Positions 16,798 through 24,404 of a stretch of 43,806 nucleotides of DNA are shown here, piece by piece. Position 1 is the first letter of the stretch; each line of letters begins with the position of its first letter. Made by a program: the position numbers and the translations under genes. The notes under the pieces were generated by a model, which worked only from the letters and a program-made list of their open reading frames with translations, was not told the DNA's origin and did no database searches. The DNA comes from Nitrospira japonica (lineage in GTDB: Bacteria; Nitrospirota; Thermodesulfovibrionia; Thermodesulfovibrionales; SM23-35). The DNA lies in contig DYFC01000055.1 of the NCBI GenBank assembly GCA_020725385.1, forward strand, positions 1-43,806, in the 5' to 3' direction.

Positions 16798-18290
16798 GAA
16801 TTGCCTCATCAAAAATCTTTACGAAAGCGAATCATTGCCTCATTTAAAAATCTTTATGAAAAGGGGATAGATTTAGTAGGAATGGGTTGGTCTGGAAAAA
16901 CAGCTCTAAGGCAATTATACGGAGACAGTTTTGCATCCATATACATAATTTTATTAACAATATACCTTCTGAGCAAAAAAGACAGGATTATTTCAGGGGG
17001 TATAGATGGGATTAACAATGAATGAAAAGAAGGCAGTAGCAAGGGAAGTAGCCAAGAGGTATCAAAAGGCAAGTAAGAAGCAAAAAGGGATAATTCTTAA
17101 GGAGTTTATAGCACTTACGGAATATCACCGCACCTATGCGAGCTGGCTTTTAAGGAATTTTGGCCGGAAGGTATTTCTAAGACTCAATGGTAAAGAAAAC
17201 ATTAAGGTTGTTGGCGGTATCAAAAAGACACAAAGGAAAAGGGCAAGATATTATGATGAAAAGACCTTAAGGATTTTAAGAAGCATATGGGAAATTTCGG
17301 ACTATTTATGCGGCAAAAGGCTTGTTTCGTTTATTAAGGAGACATTGCCTTCATTGGAGAAATTCGGTGAACTTAAACTCGATAGTGATACAAGGAAGAA
17401 ACTTTTAAAGATAAGTCCTGCAACAATAGACAGGGAGTTAAAACAAGACAAGAAGAAATATATTTTAAAGAGCAGGGTAAGGACAAAGCCAGGGACGCTT
17501 CTTAAGCATCAGATACCCATAAGGACATTTTCGGAATGGAATGATAAGAGACCGGGATTTGTTGAGATTGACCTTGTTGGGCATGATGGAGGAGATGCAA
17601 GCGGTGAATTTGCCTATACACTTGACCTTACAGATGTATACAGTGGGTGGACTGAGACAGAGGCGGTAAGAAACAGAGCACAGAAGTGGGTATTTGAAGC
17701 GTTGATAAATATAGAGAAAAGACTTCCCTTCAAACTCCTTGGGCTTGACTCAGACAATGACAGCGCATTCATAAACGACCATCTCTTAAGATATTGTAAT
17801 GAGAGGAATATAACCTTCACAAGGTCAAGGCCATATAAGAAAAATGATAACTGTTTTGTTGAGCAGAAGAACTATTCTGTTGTAAGGAGAAATGTGGGAT
17901 ACTTTAGGTATGACACTGAAGAAGAACTTAAGATGCTCAATGAGCTTTATAGACATCTGAGACTTTATACTAATTTTTTTCAGCCTGTGATGAAGCTCAA
18001 AGAAAAGACAAGGATCGGAAGCAGAATCACAAAACATTATGACATAGCAAAGACACCGTGCCGGAGACTGCTTGAGTCAGAACATATAGACAGAGTGATC
18101 AAAAGAAAACTTAAAAAACAATATGAGAGCTTCAATCCTGCAGAACTGAAAAGGACAATTACAAAACTACAGAACAAACTCTTAAGACTTACTGCATTAA
18201 AAATAAAGGTGAATAATGAAAAAAATTTCGTATATAATTTTAATGAGGCAACGAATATCATTTCATAAAGATTTTTACGTGAGGCAACGA
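16798..18290 (+). mobile_element. Complete insertion sequence with doubled TTGCCTCA ends
   Basis: About 1.49 kb. Each end carries two copies of TTGCCTCA about 35 bases apart. The left end can be aligned with the reverse complement of the right end across about 45 bases (shared AAAAATCTTTA(C/T)GAAA between the motifs). At the right end the inner motif falls inside the last codons of the transposase. A CGA lies outside both ends and could be a 3-bp target duplication, but the boundary is ambiguous. No accessory gene is present. Confidence 0.85.
17006..18268 (+). CDS. DDE (integrase-core) transposase
   Basis: 420 residues. The N-terminal part is helical with an HTH-like region (about 20-55). 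The catalytic core shows D189 in EIDLVGHDGG, D250 in LDSDNDS and E286 in CFVEQKN, the last two 35 residues apart as in rve-type integrase cores. The C-terminus ends in a coiled basic segment. It resembles transposases usually placed in non-classified or IS1202-like groups; I cannot assign the family firmly. ATG 17006 has AGGGGG about 6 bases upstream, and ATG 17018 is an alternative. It appears intact. Confidence 0.88.
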   Translation: MGLTMNEKKAVAREVAKRYQKASKKQKGIILKEFIALTEYHRTYASWLLRNFGRKVFLRLNGKENIKVVGGIKKTQRKRARYYDEKTLRILRSIWEISDYLCGKRLVSFIKETLPSLEKFGELKLDSDTRKKLLKISPATIDRELKQDKKKYILKSRVRTKPGTLLKHQIPIRTFSEWNDKRPGFVEIDLVGHDGGDASGEFAYTLDLTDVYSGWTETEAVRNRAQKWVFEALINIEKRLPFKLLGLDSDNDSAFINDHLLRYCNERNITFTRSRPYKKNDNCFVEQKNYSVVRRNVGYFRYDTEEELKMLNELYRHLRLYTNFFQPVMKLKEKTRIGSRITKHYDIAKTPCRRLLESEHIDRVIKRKLKKQYESFNPAELKRTITKLQNKLLRLTALKIKVNNEKNFVYNFNEATNIIS

Positions 18291-18330
18291 GTCCCTTTAC
18301 AAAAGTAAATCCAAAAGCTAACATGTCATT

Positions 18331-18736
18331 ATGCCAAACAATAGTGATCTGAAAAAATATATCCACAAGAGAAAAAAGAGGGACAGGAGTTTTGCCGAAG
18401 GGTACGACGAGGGTTATGAGCGAATGAGCACTCAAACACTGAACCCTACCGATATAAGGAAATTAGGATTACAGGCCTTGGCAAAGGCCCTGGGTCCCTT
18501 AGGAATGGTCCGTTTTCTTCAGCAATATGAGGGTGGAATTGTGACTATACAAAAGAAAGACACAAGTGGTTAAAAGATTTCACAGTTAACAGTATCGTAA
18601 AAGAGATAAAGAACAGACGAAAGCTCTCCTGATTATCACAGTAAGGGATAGAACCACGCTGAAGACATCAAGCTGTCAACTCTTGAGAAGGTTGCCTTCT
18701 GCCCTTGGTAAGAAGCTTGAAATAAAAATCGCTTAG
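18331..18736 (+). pseudogene. XRE antitoxin gene with its middle replaced
   Basis: The first 30 codons (18331-18420: NNSDLKKYIHKRKKRDRSFA and the following GYDEGYE) match the usual N-terminus of a HTH antitoxin. The matching C-terminus (EDIKLSTLEKVA, then SALGKKLEIKIA, ending at TAG 18736) appears about 230 bases on, interrupted by a one-base insertion near 18697. The HTH core between them is missing, and another small gene (18424-18632) occupies the place. This cannot make a working antitoxin. Confidence 0.65.
18424..18632 (+). pseudogene. Small conserved-type protein with a frameshift
   Basis: Starts at ATG 18424 (MSTQTLNPTDIRKLGLQALA, then KALGPLGMVRFLQQYE). The frame then shifts near 18535-18540, and the natural continuation DYTKERHKWLKDFTVNSIVK and beyond is read in another frame to TGA 18632. 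One missing base would restore about 70 residues. I know this as a small widespread protein pattern but cannot name a function. As it stands the gene is fused in frame to the antitoxin N-terminus upstream and ends at 18573. Confidence 0.6.
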
Positions 18737-19188
18737 AGCTTTATATTTCAGTGTGCCTGTTACGCTAGCTTGCCACTCCGCAGGCACGAGTTTTTCCATA
18801 GCCCCCGTCGCTCAGGCACTATGCTTGCGTTATCCCGCAAAAGCTGCGCCAGTCACTAAACTTGCTATTTGACTGCAAACAAGTCCATGCCTGTTACAGC
18901 TTCTGCATGGATGCAAGCCCGTGCCTTCGCTCCACCTGCCCTTTACTCTACAAATAAGACTAAAAGGCTGTAAGATTCTTTATTTATTAAAAATTTTGTC
19001 TTAAATTTAATACCGTTATTTTTTATTACCCATAATTTTATTACTGATATGATGAAGTTTATATTTTATTAATGTTATTCAGACCATCTACGTTTTTTAA
19101 TCAGGGTTTGTAGTAGAAGATGTTATAGAATTCTGATCTTTTCAAAAACGTCTTCCCTTGCGTCCGAAAAAAAAAGACTTCGAAAGTG
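18737..19188. other. Non-coding stretch with a GC-rich block
   Basis: 452 bases. From about 18750 to 18950 the sequence is clearly richer in G and C than its surroundings and contains short inverted repeats, such as GTGCCTG (18753-18759) with CAGGCAC (18781-18787). No frame looks like protein, and I see no tRNA. The rest (18960-19188) is AT-rich, with nothing recognisable before the dndE stop. Confidence 0.5.
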
Positions 19189-19545
19189 TTACAGTAGCTG
19201 TATAAAATCATCAAGTCCCTTTACTCTATTTATTAGCAGTTCGACTCCCTGATTAATATGTGCAATAAAATATTTATATTCGTCTTCTTCTTTTATTTTG
19301 TTTTCATAACACCATTGCTTGAAAAGTGCTATAAGGATTTGATCATTCTCACCTAATAAAGTATACCTATTGATTTCTTGTCCAGATTCATCTGAATAAA
19401 GTTCCAATGGTGGTATTCGCTCTTGGCCAAGGGATAAGCCCAAAGCTATACGGCATGCTATATTTGGAGTCAGTCCTGTACGGCCTTTAAATTGTTGAAG
19501 TTTTTTAGTAGAAGATTGAGATAGCTTTATACGTTTAAAATTCAT
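19189..19545 (-). CDS. dndE: DNA sulfur modification protein DndE
   Basis: 118 residues, the usual DndE length. FKRIKLSQSSTKKLQQFKGR and NIACRIALGLSL match the family, a small ribbon-helix-helix-like protein that binds nicked DNA. It acts with DndC and DndD to replace a non-bridging phosphate oxygen by sulfur. It is the last gene of the operon, one base after dndD. Confidence 0.9.
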   Translation of the reverse strand: MNFKRIKLSQSSTKKLQQFKGRTGLTPNIACRIALGLSLGQERIPPLELYSDESGQEINRYTLLGENDQILIALFKQWCYENKIKEEDEYKYFIAHINQGVELLINRVKGLDDFIQLL

Positions 19546-19546
19546 T

Positions 19547-21565
19547 TCAGTTCCAATAATAACCTTCTTTTATTTCTGAACGATGTTCAGAATCTATATA
19601 TTCAAGCTTGTATGTTTTACTAATATATGGCTCAAGCATTTTAAAATATTTTTCGTCTACTTCTGTATCAGTTGAAAAAATAAGTATTTGGTGAGAGGCG
19701 TGAGGGAAAAACTTCTCGATTAGATGGTCACGGTGTTGTGAATCAAGACGGGCGAGGGGTGTATCTATTGCGAAAGGCAGTATGCGCCCTGATATTTTTG
19801 CAAGTGCCCAAACCATTGCAATAGCGTATAACTCTAATTCACCAGAAGAAAGGCTATTTTTGTTAAGTCGCAAGCCATACTTGTCATATATGAATACATC
19901 AAGAGTGTTAGTATCAATTTCTATTTTGCTGATTAAGTCATCCTTACGATGTAAATTTGAGAAAAGATTTGTAAATTCTTTTTGAAGCATTCCTATTTTT
20001 TGCTTGCTAAGTTCCTTGTAATATTTTGTAAGGACTTTATTTGCCTTATCTGCAACCTCAATTTTTTTGCTATTTACTTCGGAGGCATAAAGTTTTCTTT
20101 CTATGATTGTCTTCTTCCGTAGAAGTTCTGTTTGTTCATTTATCAAAATATTTTTCTTGTCTTCTAAGTTTTTCTTTTCTTCAAGCAGTTTACCAAGTTC
20201 CTCATGTAGAAGATTCAGTTTGTCATTTAATGGCTTTAAAATATCTTCTGTTGGAATTCTTTCGATATCTTCGTATATCTTTTGTATTTCACGATACTTA
20301 GCTTCGTAAAGTTTTGTGAGTTCGGTTAATTTTAATGGTACTTCTTTAAGAGCTTCATCAATAGCGCTAAATATAATATGCACTTGCTTATATGACATGG
20401 AATGCACTTCAGATATATCAGGTTTTTCTGGTTTAATAATCAAAACTTCTTTCATATTTTTTATTAGTGATTTTAAAAATTTATTTTTTTCACTAATAAC
20501 AACACCTTCCAGCCCATTAAAGAGTTGAACTGCCACTTTCTTTTCATTAAACATTTCAAGTTTTGAACCAATAACTTCAGATAATGCCTTCACTAATTGT
20601 ATAGATTCTTCTTCTCGTAGTTGTTTTTTTAATCTGATAGCCAAATTTTTTGAAAGTGAAATCGGGAAAAGACCTGCAACAAGCTCTTTAATTTTTTCTC
20701 CAATCATTTCGAGTTCTTTTTCTGCTTTAATTTTATCTTCAAGAATGGCTTGTTTTTTTTGTAGATACTCCCCTCCCTGAGCACCTATTCTAACTTTTAA
20801 GTCATTAATCGATGCTTTAATGTCCTCAATCTTTGAAGAGAGCGTCGAATCTATCTGATAGGTTATTTCTTGTATTTTGATTTTCTTTTGATTTATTTCT
20901 TTATCAAGAGTCTCTATTTCATATTTCAAGGTGGGGTCAGCATTTTGTTTTAGAAGATTTCTCTTATATATTTTCAAATCAGATTGTAATCTTTCTATTA
21001 GGTTTAGACCAAGTAATGATATAACAGACCTTTTAAGTTCAAAATTATCATTATCACTAATTATTTTTTGGATTTTTTCAGCATCGAAGAAAAAAAGTTC
21101 TGATAAACCAAGCGGAATCAATTCCTTAATAAACTCCTGCCAGTATTCCTTACCTATTTTATCAATAGGTTTCCCGTCTTTTTTTACCAATAGAGTTTCA
21201 GTTATACCCTTTCCGTGTTTCTCCCAATAGCGTTGAACGGTATAAAGATTTTTTTCCCCATGAAATGAATAATCAAATTCTAATTCAATTGACGAAAAGT
21301 ACGGCTTGAGAAATGTTCCATTTGAGTTATTGATTTTTTCTCTTAGATATTCTTTATATTTGGCGTCACTCTTATGACGTAAAGATTCTGCACCATATAA
21401 GCAAAGCTTGATTGCCTCAAAAATTGTTGTTTTTCCAGAGCCATTCATTCCACCGAATAAAATAATTGGTCTATTCTTTCCTTCATTAAATTTAGGTTTA
21501 AGGTCTATTTCGAACCTTCCTAAAAATACTCCGATGTTATTAATTATAAGTTTATTTAGCAGCAT
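19547..21565 (-). CDS. dndD: DNA sulfur modification protein DndD (SMC-like ATPase)
   Basis: 672 residues. Walker A is GGMNGSGKTT at 38-47. A long coiled coil follows (about 200-520), then the ABC signature LSSGELELYAIA and the Walker B/D-loop FAIDTPLARLD. This SMC/Rad50-like plan is that of DndD, thought to open or nick DNA for sulfur insertion by DndC. Its start overlaps the end of dndC by 14 bases, suggesting coupled translation. Confidence 0.93.
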   Translation of the reverse strand: MLLNKLIINNIGVFLGRFEIDLKPKFNEGKNRPIILFGGMNGSGKTTIFEAIKLCLYGAESLRHKSDAKYKEYLREKINNSNGTFLKPYFSSIELEFDYSFHGEKNLYTVQRYWEKHGKGITETLLVKKDGKPIDKIGKEYWQEFIKELIPLGLSELFFFDAEKIQKIISDNDNFELKRSVISLLGLNLIERLQSDLKIYKRNLLKQNADPTLKYEIETLDKEINQKKIKIQEITYQIDSTLSSKIEDIKASINDLKVRIGAQGGEYLQKKQAILEDKIKAEKELEMIGEKIKELVAGLFPISLSKNLAIRLKKQLREEESIQLVKALSEVIGSKLEMFNEKKVAVQLFNGLEGVVISEKNKFLKSLIKNMKEVLIIKPEKPDISEVHSMSYKQVHIIFSAIDEALKEVPLKLTELTKLYEAKYREIQKIYEDIERIPTEDILKPLNDKLNLLHEELGKLLEEKKNLEDKKNILINEQTELLRKKTIIERKLYASEVNSKKIEVADKANKVLTKYYKELSKQKIGMLQKEFTNLFSNLHRKDDLISKIEIDTNTLDVFIYDKYGLRLNKNSLSSGELELYAIAMVWALAKISGRILPFAIDTPLARLDSQHRDHLIEKFFPHASHQILIFSTDTEVDEKYFKMLEPYISKTYKLEYIDSEHRSEIKEGYYWN

Positions 21566-22931
21566 TGATATTAAGTGATGCTATAAATTCTTTTTCCGTT
21601 CTCCAGTCTTCACCTATTATCCTGTCAATTTTGTTCATAATACTTGCCCTTTGATTCATTGCAGATAATTTTTTTTCCAGGTCAATCAACTTGGCAATCA
21701 ACTCTACTGGCATATTTTCGGTAATACAGATTTTTCTAAGAAGATTAAAATCTTCTAAATTTAAGATTGAACGGTCTTCTTTTGTATTAAAAATATCCTC
21801 ACCTACAATTTCTCTATATATAATTGGTACTGTATCAGCCCAGTCGTGTTCTTCTTGTCTCCAAATATCTCTTATTATCTCTAATTCTTTTAGTGAAATA
21901 AGAGAATAGGCTGGATCAGGCCCGATATTTCTCACTATTTTTTGTGTTAATAGCAATCTCTTTAAAAATTCTTGACGCCATTCAAATTTATATGGTCCAT
22001 ATGAAATCTTTGAACCATCTCTAACAAGTGTTATTTTCCCGTTTCGTCGTTTATGACTTCTATATTTATGTTTAACAGAAGGGTCTTGTGTTGAGGCTAA
22101 TAAGTTTCTGAACTCGAGAAGAGGTGTCATCCATTTCTCGCCGGCTTCAATTAGATTTGTTATACTAATGTCTTTTGAGACCACTGTACAAACCCAACAT
22201 CCAAACCTGCTATTGCCGCATGAAGGAGTTGTTTTGTCAAGTACCATTGGACATTCACCACCACTTGCCTTTGCATAAAGAGCTTTTAATATGTTGTTAT
22301 CCATTCCCCACTTGTTTTCTTCTGCTATTAGATATGACCAGACATCATCTGTTGTTAGATGTTCTATTGGAGTAAAAACATAGGCAGCAGGAAGAGAAGG
22401 ATGTTTTGATAATCCTAAATTATCTCTAACCTTTTTACTGAGCACCTGACTTCGGGATGCACTTTCATTTCCTCTTGCACCTATCACAATAGTTGTTTCA
22501 CCCCATTTGTTTACTTGTTCTTTAATAAAACTATCAACAGGTGCGATTTTAAGTCGTTCAGTACACCACCTGAACATTCGTGAGGGAGCAGGATACCCCT
22601 TCCCTATAAGATTCACCCAAAAGCTGTCTTCATATCGTGGAGTCAATAAATATGCATGAATGGGTAATCCTTTTGCTTGAGAAGCAATATTTATTTTTTC
22701 AATATTATTTAGTATGTACTTTCTAATTATAGGTGTTTCTACAAGGGTATCCGTAGATATCACATAGATAGATTGCTTTACATGATCTCGCGATAATCCT
22801 TCGATAGCCTCCCAGACAAGCTGAAGTGTTAGAGTTGAGTCTTTTCCACCTGAATATCCTATAATAAAAGGACGATTATATGTGAGATAGACTTTCCTAA
22901 TGTGTTGAATTATTGCAGTAAATTTGTCCAT
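21552..22931 (-). CDS. dndC: DNA phosphorothioation sulfurtransferase DndC
   Basis: 459 residues of the PAPS-reductase-like ATP pyrophosphatase family. The PP-loop is YSGGKDSTL at 26-34. Four cysteines at 227, 238, 245 and 248 (CPMV, SCGN, GCWVC) can hold the 4Fe-4S cluster known from DndC. It activates the DNA backbone and passes sulfur to it. The donor cysteine desulfurase DndA is not in the island; a chromosomal IscS may serve, as in enteric Dnd systems. Confidence 0.94.
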   Translation of the reverse strand: MDKFTAIIQHIRKVYLTYNRPFIIGYSGGKDSTLTLQLVWEAIEGLSRDHVKQSIYVISTDTLVETPIIRKYILNNIEKINIASQAKGLPIHAYLLTPRYEDSFWVNLIGKGYPAPSRMFRWCTERLKIAPVDSFIKEQVNKWGETTIVIGARGNESASRSQVLSKKVRDNLGLSKHPSLPAAYVFTPIEHLTTDDVWSYLIAEENKWGMDNNILKALYAKASGGECPMVLDKTTPSCGNSRFGCWVCTVVSKDISITNLIEAGEKWMTPLLEFRNLLASTQDPSVKHKYRSHKRRNGKITLVRDGSKISYGPYKFEWRQEFLKRLLLTQKIVRNIGPDPAYSLISLKELEIIRDIWRQEEHDWADTVPIIYREIVGEDIFNTKEDRSILNLEDFNLLRKICITENMPVELIAKLIDLEKKLSAMNQRASIMNKIDRIIGEDWRTEKEFIASLNINAAK

Positions 22932-22937
22932 GCAATT

Positions 22938-24032
22938 TTAGGAACTTCTAAAAAATGCTTCTTCTACTTCTTTTTCTTCTGGAGTCAATTCCAAACCAAA
23001 CTTTTTTTTCAAAAGGTTGGTTGTCAGTATTACACAGTTATAAGACTTGCTTATCTTGCCTGCAATCATAGCTCTGCCTTCCCATAAAGCTGCATTTTTT
23101 CTGGCCCAGTCGATGTTATTAAGCTTTTTAAGTTCTCTTTTATAATCCTTCCCAATTGTTGATAGAAGATTAGCACCTAATTTACCTATAACATGCAAAG
23201 CTAATGCATGAGCATGTATATAATCACGCCGTAGCTCAAAGGTGCTAATCTTTTTTTCTGCTGCAAGTTTCCAATCTCTCATATTGTCACATACAGTACG
23301 CCAGAAATCTATTGCAATTTCTTTTTCTTGTGGAGATATATGATTTGATTTTTCATTCTTTGTAAGAAGACATAATGTCCCTTGATATATACCACTGAGC
23401 GTAAATAATTTAGTTGAGCGATTCGAAATTGTTGTTTTTTCCATTTCTGTCAAGTTGCGAAAAACTGCTACTTTATCTACTATCTCTTTTACAAGATTAG
23501 AAAGTGAGTCTCGATGATCATATAAAATCCCGAGAGATTTACTTGGTCTAACAGCATGCTTATTAAGATCAGCAAACATTTGTTGTGATTTCTTTAATCC
23601 AACGTCTATAAAAAAAACAACAGAGATGGTCTCGTCTCCTAAGTCAGGTTGTTCTTTCAATGCTTCTTCAATTGCTGCACGTCTGTGTTGTCCGTCATTA
23701 ACAACAAATCGGGCATCCATTGGTATTCTAAGTCTGCCAATGTCATCAAGTATTTCTCCATTATGATTTAATTTTTCAAAAAAAACATCGCCATCAATTG
23801 AAGCAGTAATAGATGAAAATATATAACCTGTCCTGTTTGTTAAAATATAATTAGCAATTTCAGGAATTCTTGCTTTATTGAGGACTCGCTGTGCTCTCAA
23901 TTCAGGCGGCAACTCACCTTCTTGAAAAAGAAATATTTTAGGCACCAGCTTTAAGGGACACATAACTACATAGTATTCTCGACCAGCTTGGCGTCCTTTT
24001 AGTGCTGTAAATACATATTCATAAGTCTGCAA
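22938..24032 (-). CDS. dndB: DndB, DGQHR-domain regulator of phosphorothioation
   Basis: 364 residues. VNDGQHRRAAIEEAL (DGQHR at 113-117) is the hallmark of the DndB/DGQHR family; RPSKSLGILYDHRD and YNCVILTTNLL are further conserved-looking blocks. DndB is a transcriptional repressor of dnd operons in the cases studied. The start is TTG 24032, with GAGGA about 9 bases upstream and no ATG nearby. It is the first gene of dndBCDE, with 6 bases to dndC. Confidence 0.92.
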   Translation of the reverse strand: MQTYEYVFTALKGRQAGREYYVVMCPLKLVPKIFLFQEGELPPELRAQRVLNKARIPEIANYILTNRTGYIFSSITASIDGDVFFEKLNHNGEILDDIGRLRIPMDARFVVNDGQHRRAAIEEALKEQPDLGDETISVVFFIDVGLKKSQQMFADLNKHAVRPSKSLGILYDHRDSLSNLVKEIVDKVAVFRNLTEMEKTTISNRSTKLFTLSGIYQGTLCLLTKNEKSNHISPQEKEIAIDFWRTVCDNMRDWKLAAEKKISTFELRRDYIHAHALALHVIGKLGANLLSTIGKDYKRELKKLNNIDWARKNAALWEGRAMIAGKISKSYNCVILTTNLLKKKFGLELTPEEKEVEEAFFRSS

Positions 24033-24077
24033 ATTATTTCCTCAACATAATAATATTTAGGATTATTTTTTGAAGGA

Positions 24078-24129
24078 AGTATAACAAATTAAAATAGGAA
24101 GTGTCAATAAACGATTATGGAAGTTTATT
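24078..24129 (-). promoter_or_regulatory. dndBCDE promoter with inverted-repeat operator
   Basis: On the minus strand TTGACA (24102-24107) and TATACT (24078-24083) are 18 bases apart, both near consensus. An inverted repeat AATAAAC/GTTTATT (24106-24112 and 24123-24129, 10-base gap) touches the -35 box and is a candidate site for DndB autoregulation (inference). No equally clear promoter is seen for the rightward genes starting at 24234. Confidence 0.65.
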
Positions 24130-24233
24130 ATTTTACGCTTTTTTAAAATTTTAAAATAATACTTGAAATCATCAAAATAAATTATTTATTTTAAGACAAT
24201 TTTATTAGATTTTTTAACTTTAAGGATTTTTTT

Positions 24234-24404
24234 ATGGCTTTGGACGAAAAAAAGATTTCGAAGTTTCTTAGAGAAATAATGAATATTGAACGTAGATTTG
24301 ATCACGAAATGAAGAATGTAAAGAGTGGCCGTTTGGATAAGGTGAGAGAAATATTAGAGAAATTCTCTGCAGAGGAATTAGACAGTGAAGATTCAAACTG
24401 TTGA
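24234..24404 (+). CDS. Small DNA-modification-system-associated protein (56 aa)
   Basis: 56 residues, charged and helical (MALDEKKISKFLREIMN at the start, KVREILEKFSAEELD near the end). AAGGAT lies about 9 bases before the ATG. It diverges from dndB and overlaps the next gene by 20 bases, so it is surely part of that operon. Small proteins of this kind are often annotated beside DNA modification ATPases, but their role is unknown. Confidence 0.65.
   Translation: MALDEKKISKFLREIMNIERRFDHEMKNVKSGRLDKVREILEKFSAEELDSEDSNC

Noticed and set aside
16801..17025. 74-residue rightward frame at the left end of the IS
   Set aside because: It begins inside the terminal TTGCCTCA motifs and runs into the transposase start. 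The residues have no protein-like pattern, so it is IS end sequence.
18750..18960. Integron attC site
   Set aside because: Inverted repeats and a GCGTTATCC motif suggested it, but the core-site consensus is not met and there is no integrase or cassette pattern.
19189..24032. Ssp (SspBCD) single-strand phosphorothioation system
   Set aside because: The presence of a DndE-type protein, a DndD SMC ATPase and a DGQHR DndB fits the Dnd type; no SspB nickase is seen.
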